Source: Chloroflexota bacterium | Lineage (GTDB): Bacteria > Chloroflexota > Anaerolineae > Aggregatilineales > UBA2796 | Assembly (NCBI GenBank): GCA_003695215.1 | Contig: RFIM01000033.1 | Coordinates: 1 to 27,988, forward strand | Direction of reading: 5' to 3' | DNA length: 27,988 bases | In this document: positions 21,132 to 27,988 of the stretch, piece by piece | Layout: every line of letters starts with the position of its first letter | Numbering within the stretch: position 1 is the stretch's first letter | The notes under the pieces: generated by a model | Database searches by the model: none | What the model was told of the DNA's origin: nothing | The model's input: the letters and a program-made list of their open reading frames with translations, nothing else | Program-made: the position numbers and the translations under genes

Positions 21132-22691
21132 ATGATACTCGCAAGCGATTGGATCGCTTTTCACGCTGACCGCACGCCTGAGAAGCTCGCCTTAATCGAT
21201 CAAGCGACCGCGCGCCAGTTCACTTACGCTGAATTCAACGACCGCGCTGCACGCCTAGCCGCCTTCCTGCGCGATGAATGGCACGTCCAGCCTTCGGATC
21301 GCATCGCGCTGCTGGCCAAAAACTCGACCGAGTACTTCGAAGTGCTGTGGGCTTGTTGGAAGCTCGGCGCCATGCTCTTGCCGCTCAATTGGCGCCTCGC
21401 CGATCCTGAGCTGGTCTTCATCTTGAACGACGCTGCGCCCGTTGGCTTGATCTACGATGCTGAATTCGCAGCGCGCCTGCCCGCGCTCGCGCAGACGCCG
21501 CCGCGCTACTTCCTGCGCATTGATTTCGGCGCGCCGCCTGCAGATGCTCATCTGAGCTATGAGGCCGCCTTGCAAGGCACGCATCGCCATGCGCACATGC
21601 CGCCTCAAACCACGCACGACGTGCCTGTCATCATCATGTACACAGCCGGCACCACAGGGCATCCCAAAGGCGTGCTGATCACGCACGGCATGATGCTCTG
21701 GAATGCCATCAACATCACCACGCCCACGGGCCTAAGCTACGAGAGCCTGTTCTATTGCGTCCTGCCGACCTTCCACATCGGCGGCTTGAACTTGTACGTC
21801 AATCCGCTGCTGCATCTTGGCGGCTGCAGCCTCATCGCCCGCCAATTCGATCCCGCGCTAGCGCTCCAAACGCTCAGCGACCCTGAGATCGGCATCACTC
21901 ATTTCTTCGGCGTGCCCTCGATCTACCAATTCATGAGCCAGCATCCTGACTTCGAAGGCGCCGACCTGAGCCGCGTCAAGTCCTGGGGCTGTGGCGGCGC
22001 GCCAATGCCCGTCTCAGTGCTGCAAACCTACGCCAAGCGCGGCATCATCATCCAGCTCGGCTTCGGCATGACCGAGACCAGCCCGACCGTCTTCCTGATC
22101 GACAAGCGCCGCGCGCTCAGCAAGCCGACAAGCGTCGGCAAGCCGCTTTTGCACACGCGCGTACGCGTCGTGGACGCGCAGCTGCGCGATGTGCCTGTTG
22201 GCGTCGTCGGCGAGGTGATCATCAGCGGCCCGAACATCACGCCTGGCTATTGGAATCGCCCTGAAGCCAACGCCGAGAGCTTCAGCGTGGATGAATACGG
22301 CAATCGCTGGCTGCACAGCGGCGATGCAGGCCTGATCGATGAGGAAGGCTGCATTTACATTGTTGACCGCTACAAGGATATGTATATCAGCGGCGGTGAG
22401 AACGTCTATCCAGCTGAAGTCGAGCAGGTCATCTATCAGTTGCCGCAGGTAGCTGAGGTCGGGGTGATCGGCGTGCCTGATGCCCGTTGGGGCGAGACGG
22501 GCATGGCGATTGTGGTGCTGCGGCCAGGCGAGACGCTCAGCGCAGAGCAGATCATCGCGCACTGCGCCGCCAACTTAGCCAAATTCAAGGTGCCCAAGCA
22601 CGTCATCTTCGCCCAGAGCTTGCCGCGCAACGCCGCTGGCAAAGTGCTGAAGCGCGAGCTGCGCGCTCAGTATGCGCCGCCTAGCGCCTAG
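21132..22691 (+). CDS. Acyl-CoA synthetase of the AMP-forming (ANL) superfamily
   Basis: This 519-residue enzyme activates a carboxylic acid with ATP to an acyl-AMP and then an acyl-CoA. It has the phosphate loop MYTAGTTGHPKG (about 168-179), the A5 motif GFGMTETSP, the A7 motif WLHSGDAG, the hinge region DRYKDMYISGGENVYPAEVE, and the A10 motif PRNAAGKVLKREL with catalytic Lys504. Overall pattern and size fit fatty-acyl-CoA ligases (FadD-like); chain length or aromatic specificity cannot be told. ATG start with AAAAGGA at 21118-21124. It is monocistronic and overlaps the convergent FHA gene by 4 nt. Confidence 0.92.
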   Translation: MILASDWIAFHADRTPEKLALIDQATARQFTYAEFNDRAARLAAFLRDEWHVQPSDRIALLAKNSTEYFEVLWACWKLGAMLLPLNWRLADPELVFILNDAAPVGLIYDAEFAARLPALAQTPPRYFLRIDFGAPPADAHLSYEAALQGTHRHAHMPPQTTHDVPVIIMYTAGTTGHPKGVLITHGMMLWNAINITTPTGLSYESLFYCVLPTFHIGGLNLYVNPLLHLGGCSLIARQFDPALALQTLSDPEIGITHFFGVPSIYQFMSQHPDFEGADLSRVKSWGCGGAPMPVSVLQTYAKRGIIIQLGFGMTETSPTVFLIDKRRALSKPTSVGKPLLHTRVRVVDAQLRDVPVGVVGEVIISGPNITPGYWNRPEANAESFSVDEYGNRWLHSGDAGLIDEEGCIYIVDRYKDMYISGGENVYPAEVEQVIYQLPQVAEVGVIGVPDARWGETGMAIVVLRPGETLSAEQIIAHCAANLAKFKVPKHVIFAQSLPRNAAGKVLKRELRAQYAPPSA

Positions 22692-23377
22692 ACCGCTGCC
22701 AGGCGGAAGAGCATGGTCGTCTCGCCGACTGTGATCACGTCGCCATCGTTGAGCGGCACAGGCGTGGCGCTGACAGGCTCGCCGTTCAAGAGCGTGCCGT
22801 TAGCGCTCGCCAAGTCCAGAATCGTCCACACCTCGTTCTGAAAGCGCAGACGGCAGTGCGGACGCGACACGGCCCGATCGTTCAGCGTGATCTCCCAGGT
22901 CGCGTCCGCTGTAATGCGCCCGATGGTGACCGTATCCTCTTTCAGGATGAATTCGACGCCCTCTTGCGGCCCATGGGTGACCACCAAGCGCGGCCGCCCT
23001 AGCCCTTTGGCAGGGAAAATCGCCGTGTTGGTCTTATAGGCACGATCCAGCTCCTCTTCGCTGACGATGGCAGAAAAGTGGAGCACAGGCACGTACAGCC
23101 GAATGACGTCGCCATCGGTCAGCACATACGGCCCGCTGATTTTGCGGTCGTTGACGTAGGTGCCATTGGCGCTGCCCAGATCCGTGATCGTGAAGACACC
23201 GTCGCGGAAGTTGATGATCGCATGCCCACGGCTGACGTGCCGCTCAGGAATACAGATGTTGTTATCGGGCGAACGCCCGATGCTGGCGCTCGCGCCTTCC
23301 ACAAGCACGAACTCGTGCCGCTCGCCTGTGGTCGGATCGTTCCAAGTGAGCTTGGCAATTCCCTCTGGCTGGCTCAT
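22688..23377 (-). CDS. Tandem FHA-domain protein
   Basis: This 229-residue cytoplasmic protein has two forkhead-associated domains, modules that bind phosphothreonine. FHA1 (about 28-100) has GR at 34-35, SRGH at 49-52 and NG at 71-72. FHA2 (about 147-225) has GR at 153-154, SRPH at 171-174 and NG at 193-194. So both have the phosphate-binding Arg/Ser/Asn set. There is no other domain, so it is probably an adaptor for Ser/Thr kinase targets such as those of the kinase at 904-3063. ATG 23377 is chosen because conserved sequence starts there and an AGG lies 7 nt upstream; the frame to 23422 adds 15 unlikely residues. Confidence 0.9.
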   Translation of the reverse strand: MSQPEGIAKLTWNDPTTGERHEFVLVEGASASIGRSPDNNICIPERHVSRGHAIINFRDGVFTITDLGSANGTYVNDRKISGPYVLTDGDVIRLYVPVLHFSAIVSEEELDRAYKTNTAIFPAKGLGRPRLVVTHGPQEGVEFILKEDTVTIGRITADATWEITLNDRAVSRPHCRLRFQNEVWTILDLASANGTLLNGEPVSATPVPLNDGDVITVGETTMLFRLAAV

Positions 23378-23491
23378 GGCTATGCCTGTTGTTCTAGCGC
23401 CCTCAGCGAGTCGCGATCGCACCGCGATAGCAGCTCTCGCAAACCTGTTGAGCCTATGTGCGCATAAGCTGAGGCAGAATTCAAGCAGATC

Positions 23492-23520
23492 ATGCTAGCA
23501 CGGCTCGTAGCGCTTGTCAA
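23492..23520 (-). promoter_or_regulatory. Strong promoter for the FHA gene
   Basis: On the minus strand a perfect TTGACA (23520-23515), 17 bp spacer and TAGCAT (23497-23492) preceded by TGC (extended -10) predict a start near 23485 and a leader of about 108 nt. No other gene is seen in 23378-23663. Confidence 0.7.
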
Positions 23521-23598
23521 GCACTCCAAGCGCCTGATGGCGCCCGAGCAGTGGGCCAGGGGCGCGGGCAAGCGCGCCTACAGGCACAGCATAGTACC

Positions 23599-23624
23599 TT
23601 GACAGGCTCAGGATTCGCTATAAT
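23599..23624 (+). promoter_or_regulatory. Promoter of the aldehyde dehydrogenase gene, with short spacer
   Basis: A perfect TTGACA (23599-23604) and a perfect TATAAT (23619-23624) are only 14 bp apart. The -10 is convincing by itself; the -35 would be badly placed for sigma70 unless an activator helps. Transcription should start near 23631. Confidence 0.5.
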
Positions 23625-23663
23625 GGCAAGGCATGGTCAAGTTTTCTTTGAAAGGATCAAGAG

Positions 23664-25154
23664 ATGACCGAGTTGATTAAAAATTATATTGGCGGCGAGT
23701 GGCGCCCTGCCCAAAGCGGCGCGACCTTCACCACGATCAATCCTGCCACTGAAGCAGTTATCGCCGATGTGGCCAAGAGCGGTGTGGAAGACGTCTCAGC
23801 GGCGATCGAGGCGGCCAAGCGCGCTTACCCAAAATGGCGCCTTTTGCCCGCGCCGCGTCGCGGCGAGATTCTCTATCGTGTCGGCCAATTGCTGATCGAG
23901 CGCAAGGAAGAGATTGCGCGGCTGATGACGCAGGAGATGGGCAAGGTCATCGCTGAGGCGCGCGGCGATGTGCAAGAGGCGATTGACATGGCTTTTTACA
24001 TTGGCGGCGAAGGGCGGCGCCTGCTCGGCTACACAGCGCCCGTCGAGATGCCCAACAAGTTCGGCATGGCGCTGCGCGATTCGGTCGGCGTGGTTGCGCT
24101 CATCACGCCATGGAACTTCCCGATCGCCATCCCGAGCTGGAAATCGCTGCCCGCCTTGATCGCCGGCAACACAGTCGTCTTCAAGCCTGCCAGCGATACG
24201 CCTGCGCTTGGCGCGGCTTGGGCGAAGGTCTTCCAGGACGCTGGCTTGCCTGAAGGCGTTTTCAATCTAGTGCTTGGGCCAGGCGGCGTGATCGGCGATG
24301 CCTTAGCGGAGCATCCTGATGTGCGCGTGATCTCGTTCACGGGCAGCACAGAGGTTGGCTATGGCTTGTATGCGCGCGCAGCCAGGCGCGGCAAGAAGGT
24401 CAGCCTAGAGCTAGGCGGCAAGAATGCCATCATCGTCATGGATGACGCCAACTTCGATCTGGCTGTTGAGGCGATCCTGTGGAGCGCCTTCGGCACCACG
24501 GGTCAGCGCTGTACGGCCACAAGCCGCTTGATCGTCCAACGTGGCATCCGCGCCAAACTGACTGAAGCGCTGGTCGAGCGCGCTAAGCAGCTCAAGCTCG
24601 GCGATGGCTTAGACGAGAGCGTGCAGGTCGGCCCGTTGGTGAATGCCAAAGCGCGTGAGAACGTGCATCGCTACGTCGAGATCGGCAAGAGCGAAGGCGC
24701 GCGCTTGCTGTGCGGCGGCCAATACGCTGAAGGGCGCGGCTTCTTCTACTTGCCGACGATCTTCGATAACGTCACGCCGCAGATGTGCATCGCCCAAGAG
24801 GAAATTTTCGGGCCTGTGCTCTCGATCATCGAGGCGAGCAGCCTCGAGGAAGCCATCACCATCAACAACAGCGTCGCCTATGGGCTTTCCAGCAGCATCT
24901 TCACTGAGAACGTCAACGCGGCCTTCCGCGCCATCCGCGATCTGACCACAGGCATCGTCTACATCAATCACGGCACCACAGGCGCCGAGATTCAATTCCC
25001 CTTCGGCGGCACACGCGGCACAGGCAACGGCATGCGCGAGGCGGGCCTGACGGCGCTGGATACCTTCACTGAATGGAAATCCGTCTATGTAGATTATAGC
25101 GGTAGGCTACAGCGCGCTCAGATCGATACAGACGCAATTCTGAGCGGCTCGTAA
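23664..25154 (+). CDS. NAD(P)+-dependent aldehyde dehydrogenase
   Basis: This 496-residue enzyme oxidises an aldehyde to the acid. Catalytic features are all present: PWNFP with Asn151, Lys174 in VVFKPAS, the cofactor loop FTGSTEVG (225-232), the general base Glu249 in LELGGKN, and the nucleophile Cys283 in GQRCTATSR. EEIFGPVLS and the C-terminal FPFGGTRGTGNG, followed by FTEWKSVYVDYSGRLQRAQI, complete the fold. The C-terminus suggests a broad-substrate or semialdehyde dehydrogenase, but the substrate cannot be assigned. ATG start with AAAGGAT about 7 nt upstream. It is alone in its transcript; no clear terminator follows before 25195. Confidence 0.93.
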   Translation: MTELIKNYIGGEWRPAQSGATFTTINPATEAVIADVAKSGVEDVSAAIEAAKRAYPKWRLLPAPRRGEILYRVGQLLIERKEEIARLMTQEMGKVIAEARGDVQEAIDMAFYIGGEGRRLLGYTAPVEMPNKFGMALRDSVGVVALITPWNFPIAIPSWKSLPALIAGNTVVFKPASDTPALGAAWAKVFQDAGLPEGVFNLVLGPGGVIGDALAEHPDVRVISFTGSTEVGYGLYARAARRGKKVSLELGGKNAIIVMDDANFDLAVEAILWSAFGTTGQRCTATSRLIVQRGIRAKLTEALVERAKQLKLGDGLDESVQVGPLVNAKARENVHRYVEIGKSEGARLLCGGQYAEGRGFFYLPTIFDNVTPQMCIAQEEIFGPVLSIIEASSLEEAITINNSVAYGLSSSIFTENVNAAFRAIRDLTTGIVYINHGTTGAEIQFPFGGTRGTGNGMREAGLTALDTFTEWKSVYVDYSGRLQRAQIDTDAILSGS

Positions 25155-25194
25155 AAAGAGTGCAAAAATCCTGTAAAAAATTTGCCCAAAGCAA

Positions 25195-25252
25195 GCCTCA
25201 GTGGGCAGCAACACCTGCTATACGTCCGCTGAGGCTGTGTTATGATAGCAGG
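25195..25252 (+). promoter_or_regulatory. Promoter with interleaved inverted repeats upstream of the WXG100-like gene
   Basis: An extended -10 (TGTTATGAT at 25238-25246) predicts a start near 25253. Two perfect inverted repeats interlock here: GCCTCAG (25195-25201) with CTGAGGC (25229-25235), and CCTGCTAT (25214-25221) with ATAGCAGG (25245-25252). The second covers the -10, so a repressor or DNA structure could control the gene. The transcribed leader also has TTTCTCT (25264-25270) opposite AGAGAAA (25283-25289), the latter overlapping the AAAAGGA ribosome-binding site. Confidence 0.5.
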
Positions 25253-25302
25253 TAGCGTGAGTCTTTCTCTGAGCGGGCTAAAAGAGAAAAGGATGCGAGG
25301 CG

Positions 25303-26454
25303 ATGGCGGCACCTAAGATTCAAGCGGATTATGATGGGCTGCGTGAGATTGCGCAGGCATTTACGCAGAACGCTGATGGGCTGAACAGCATGAATCAGCG
25401 CCTTGTGCAGATAGTGAACAACGAAATTCGCGGCAAGGGCTGGATTGGCAAAGGCGCCGACCAGTTCATCCGTGAGATGGAGACGTTAGTTTTCCCTGCC
25501 TTAGTGCGCTTGCTGCGGGCCCTGAATGAGGCTTCGAGCGCCACACAGAAGATTGCGCAAGTCTTTGAGCAGGCCGAGCGCGAAGGCGGCGGTTTGTTTC
25601 AAGGCGGAGAGAGCTTCAGCCAAATTGCTGATAACATGATCGGCAACCTGATGGCGCGCAATCCGACCTTCAATTCAATTGCACAGGGCATTATCAACAG
25701 CTTGGGCGCGGGCAGCGGCGGCGGTGGCCTTGGCGGCGGCGGGCTAGTCGACGGAATTCTTCGAGGCACAGGCGGACTCGGCACTAACTTTGGCGGCCTT
25801 GTTGACGGCATGATCAACGGCATCAACCAGCTTTTTAGCGGCAACACTCAGCCGACCTTCAACGATCTCGCCAATACGATCATCGACAACCTGCGCAATG
25901 GCACGAGCGGCGGCGCCTTCAACGATATCGCCAACAGCATCATCGGCAACTTGCGGAATGCCACAGGCGCGGGCGCAGGCGTGTTCAATCAGCTCGCTGA
26001 TGCGATGATTGGCGCTATGGGCGGCGGCTCAGGCGGCGCAGAAGGCAGCATGAGTGGCGGCTCGGCTGGTGGCTCGAGCGGCGGTTCAGGCGCTAGCGCG
26101 GGTGGTAGCGCGGGCAGCGGTTCAGGCGGTGGTTCAGGCGGTAGCGCGGGCGGCGGTTCGGGCGGCGGCAGCGGCGCTGTAGGCAAGGGCTTGAGCACGA
26201 GCGGCACAAGCGGCGCCTTGAGCGAGGCACTAGCGCGCTTGGAGAAGATGGATCAGCTGCGTTCAACGCTGCGCGATGCGGTTGCTAAAATCTCGGGCAT
26301 GAATCCAGCGGAATTGGGCGCTAGCTTTGGCGGCGTACTAGCGGGCAGATCGGGCATGGCAATCGGCGGCGCTATTGGCTCTGCGATTGATGCGGCCGCC
26401 AAAGCAGTGCGCGACGCCACAAGCGGCTCGGGCGAATCGCTCGACACGCTCTGA
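25303..26454 (+). CDS. WXG100-like protein with 12-residue repeats and Gly/Ser-rich linker
   Basis: The 383-residue product starts with a WXG100 (ESAT-6-like) helical hairpin at about 1-97: KIQADYDGLREIAQAFTQNA, turn GWIGKGADQF with Trp47-x-Gly49, then EMETLVFPALVRLLRALNEA. Six related 12-residue units follow at 105, 123, 163, 186, 206 and 228, of the form FxxIAxxIIxxL. A Gly/Ser/Ala linker spans about 239-295. The C-terminus (304-383) has a helix and a Gly/Ala-rich apolar stretch (LGASFGGVLAGRSGMAIGGA). WXG100 proteins are usually about 100 residues and are exported by ESX/type VII systems as dimers; fusions carry cargo. No secretion ATPase is in the window, so secretion is inferred only. 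ATG with AAAAGGA upstream; terminator at 26474-26505. Confidence 0.75.
   Translation: MAAPKIQADYDGLREIAQAFTQNADGLNSMNQRLVQIVNNEIRGKGWIGKGADQFIREMETLVFPALVRLLRALNEASSATQKIAQVFEQAEREGGGLFQGGESFSQIADNMIGNLMARNPTFNSIAQGIINSLGAGSGGGGLGGGGLVDGILRGTGGLGTNFGGLVDGMINGINQLFSGNTQPTFNDLANTIIDNLRNGTSGGAFNDIANSIIGNLRNATGAGAGVFNQLADAMIGAMGGGSGGAEGSMSGGSAGGSSGGSGASAGGSAGSGSGGGSGGSAGGGSGGGSGAVGKGLSTSGTSGALSEALARLEKMDQLRSTLRDAVAKISGMNPAELGASFGGVLAGRSGMAIGGAIGSAIDAAAKAVRDATSGSGESLDTL
25615..26019 (+). repeat. Six degenerate 12-residue coding repeats
   Basis: Units are FSQIADNMIGNL (105-116), FNSIAQGIINSL (123-134), FGGLVDGMINGI (163-174), FNDLANTIIDNL (186-197), FNDIANSIIGNL (206-217) and FNQLADAMIGAM (228-239). 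The spacers are Gly/Asn-rich and 6-28 residues long. Units 4 and 5 are closest at DNA level (ttcaacgat and caac-tgcg-aat), suggesting a recent duplication. The pattern predicts short amphipathic helices. Confidence 0.7.
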
Positions 26455-26473
26455 GCCCAGGCTCAGGAACAGG

Positions 26474-26505
26474 CTTCGGCGAGAGCTTCTCTCGCCGAAG
26501 TTTTT
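26474..26505 (+). terminator. Intrinsic terminator after the WXG100-like gene
   Basis: A perfect 12 bp stem, CTTCGGCGAGAG (26474-26485) with CTCTCGCCGAAG (26489-26500) and a 3 nt loop, is followed by TTTTT. The T-tract overlaps the stop codon of the convergent gene by two bases. Confidence 0.9.
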
Positions 26506-27988
26506 AGACAGGCTGAGCCAACGACTCGACGATCTCAGCCGCCATCTCATATTTGCCGAACGGCGGAATGATGTAGGCGCCTTGCACCATGCCGCGCAGA
26601 TCGCGCAGAATCTCCGCGGCAATCTGCACACCGACTGCAGGCGCGACATCGCCGGCAGCGTTGATGCGCGCCATGATCGACTCGGGAATGCTGATGCCTG
26701 GCACTTCGTTGTTCAAGAAAGCAGCGTGCCGCGCGCCGTAAAGCGGCAAAATGCCGACCAAAATCGGCAAGGTCAGCTTGCCATATAGCGCTTCGTAGCG
26801 CTTCAGGAACAACTCGACCTTGTGCGGCTCGTAGACGCTTTGCGTCATGGCGAAGTCAGCGCCTGCCTCGATCTTCTTGCGCAGCGACTGTATCTCAGCG
26901 TCCAAATCCTTTGGCGTCAAGTTCAAAGCACAAGCGACTGTGAAAGCCGTTGGCTGACCGATGCTGTTGCCCGCTTGATCCTGCCCGCCATTCAGGTTCT
27001 GCTTGATCAGCTTGATCAAGCCGCTAGGCACGATATCGTACTTGTCATTCGCCTCAGGATAATCGCCAATTGCAGTCGGATCGCCCATGATCACTAAGAT
27101 GTTGCGCACATTCAAGGCGTGCGCGGCCAACAGATCGCCTTGCACGCGCAAAATGTTGCGGCCGCGCGTCGGGAAGTGCAGGATCGTCTCCATGCCCAGC
27201 CGATCTTGGATCAAATGGCAGACTGCCCAAGGGCTCATGCGCATGCGCGCCATTGGGCTATCGGAGACGTCGATGCAATCCACGCCTGCTTCTTGCAGCA
27301 TTTGCGCTGAGGCGAGGATTTTCTGGGCGTTGAAGCTGCGCGGCGGCGCCATCTCCACTGTAGTGACAAACTTGCCGAGCGCGAGCTTCTGCGCCAGGCG
27401 CGTCGGCGCCTCAGGGATGCCGCTGGTGTGGAGCGGGCTAGGCTCGTTTGAGGTGACGACGATGCGCGGCTTGCGTTCAGGCGTATCCAGGGCTGTGCGC
27501 ATGGCACGGATGTGCTCGGGCGTGGTGCCGCAACAGCCGCCGATGATCGTCACGCCGATATCGCGCAAGATGACAGCGTAGTCGCCAAAATAATCAGGCG
27601 CAGCAGGATACATCACGCGTCCATTGACCAGCTCTGGGAAGCCGCCATTGGGCATGACCGAGAGCAGCGCTTCAGGCTGCGCTTGGCGCATGATCTGCGC
27701 TACACGCGCTAGCTGCGAGGGGCCGCTGCTGCAATTGACGCCGATCACGTTTGCGCCTGTGGCGGCTAAGGCATTGGCGATCTCACGCGGCGAATCGCCA
27801 TAGATGGTCGTGCTATCTCGCGTTAGCGTCATGCTGGCGACAACAGGCACGCGCGGATTGGCGGCGCGCGCGGCGCGCACAGCCTCGGCGATCTCGTTCA
27901 GGTCAGTGAAAGTCTCTAGGATGAGTAAGTCGACGCCGCCAAGGATGAGCGCGGCGATCTGCTCGTAGAAGGCCTCAAAGGCTTGCTC
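26504..27988 (-). CDS. Homocysteine S-methyltransferase/methylenetetrahydrofolate reductase fusion, 5' end outside window
   Basis: The frame is open to the window edge; 494 residues remain and the N-terminus is missing. Upstream of the first internal GTG (27880) the frame still reads conserved methyltransferase sequence (GGVDLLILETFTDLNEIAEA). The N-terminal domain transfers a methyl group to homocysteine with a zinc thiolate site: Cys in VNCSSG and the Cys pair in IIGGCCGTTPEHIRAM. The C-terminal domain is a MetF-like FAD enzyme (TTVEMAPPRSFNAQK, DSPMARMRMSPWA, NILVIMGDP, GADFAMTQSVYE, PILVGILPL). Together they make a one-carbon module that reduces methylenetetrahydrofolate and makes methionine. 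Such fusions are known in several phyla. It converges on the WXG100-like gene. Confidence 0.94.
   Translation of the reverse strand, partial: EQAFEAFYEQIAALILGGVDLLILETFTDLNEIAEAVRAARAANPRVPVVASMTLTRDSTTIYGDSPREIANALAATGANVIGVNCSSGPSQLARVAQIMRQAQPEALLSVMPNGGFPELVNGRVMYPAAPDYFGDYAVILRDIGVTIIGGCCGTTPEHIRAMRTALDTPERKPRIVVTSNEPSPLHTSGIPEAPTRLAQKLALGKFVTTVEMAPPRSFNAQKILASAQMLQEAGVDCIDVSDSPMARMRMSPWAVCHLIQDRLGMETILHFPTRGRNILRVQGDLLAAHALNVRNILVIMGDPTAIGDYPEANDKYDIVPSGLIKLIKQNLNGGQDQAGNSIGQPTAFTVACALNLTPKDLDAEIQSLRKKIEAGADFAMTQSVYEPHKVELFLKRYEALYGKLTLPILVGILPLYGARHAAFLNNEVPGISIPESIMARINAAGDVAPAVGVQIAAEILRDLRGMVQGAYIIPPFGKYEMAAEIVESLAQPV

Noticed and set aside
23468..23604. Short plus-strand ORF (MLARLVALVKHSKRLMAPEQ...) upstream of the aldehyde dehydrogenase
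   Set aside because: It overlaps the strong minus-strand FHA promoter, has no ribosome-binding site and no recognisable family; probably chance.
26022..26190. GGC-rich tandem-looking DNA as a possible mobile or CRISPR-like repeat
   Set aside because: It is in-frame coding for a Gly/Ser/Ala linker; units are irregular and have no spacers.

Overview
This window reads as chromosomal DNA of a Chloroflexota bacterium, probably an Anaerolineae-like lineage. That placement is an inference from gene style: a Ser/Thr kinase with a Thr/Pro-rich outer stalk, a DUF6391-like protein, a WXG100-type protein with a Gly-rich tail, a short SWIM-type protein, high GC, and frequent GTG and TTG starts. Genes are dense on both strands. 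I see no tRNA, rRNA, CRISPR array, insertion sequence or phage gene.

Layout. 1-852 is the 3' part of a LarA-type nickel racemase gene. 904-3063 is a membrane Ser/Thr kinase, convergent with a family 2 glycosyltransferase (3056-4534, minus). Divergent promoters at 4584-4650 drive the glycosyltransferase one way and an L10 leader with attenuator plus rplJ-rplL the other. Next come two sugar-type ABC permeases coupled to pyrD (5970-9198). An S1-domain protein (9232-10485, minus) follows, then a DUF6391-like protein with holA (10752-12400). A short remnant of a luciferase-like (LLM) oxidoreductase gene survives at 12391-12510. An uncharacterised two-TM protein, a tandem SWIM-like protein with an attenuator-like leader, a small conserved protein and a compositionally mosaic secreted protein fill 12522-15831.

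A four-gene minus-strand operon (20962 down to 16045) carries an uncharacterised protein, murC, pyrB and a pyrF-pyrE fusion. It joins peptidoglycan precursor synthesis to pyrimidine synthesis; pyrD lies elsewhere in the window, so aspartate transcarbamoylase, DHODH, OPRT and OMPDC are all present. The right part holds an acyl-CoA ligase convergent with a tandem FHA protein, an aldehyde dehydrogenase, a WXG100-like protein with 12-residue repeats, and a partial homocysteine methyltransferase/MetF fusion.

Most worth a second look: the WXG100 repeat protein and the interleaved inverted repeats over its promoter; the SWIM protein whose first zinc site has lost two ligands, with a terminator inside its own leader; a hairpin that buries the pyrB ribosome-binding site; the AT-rich core of the secreted protein; and the LLM gene remnant after holA.
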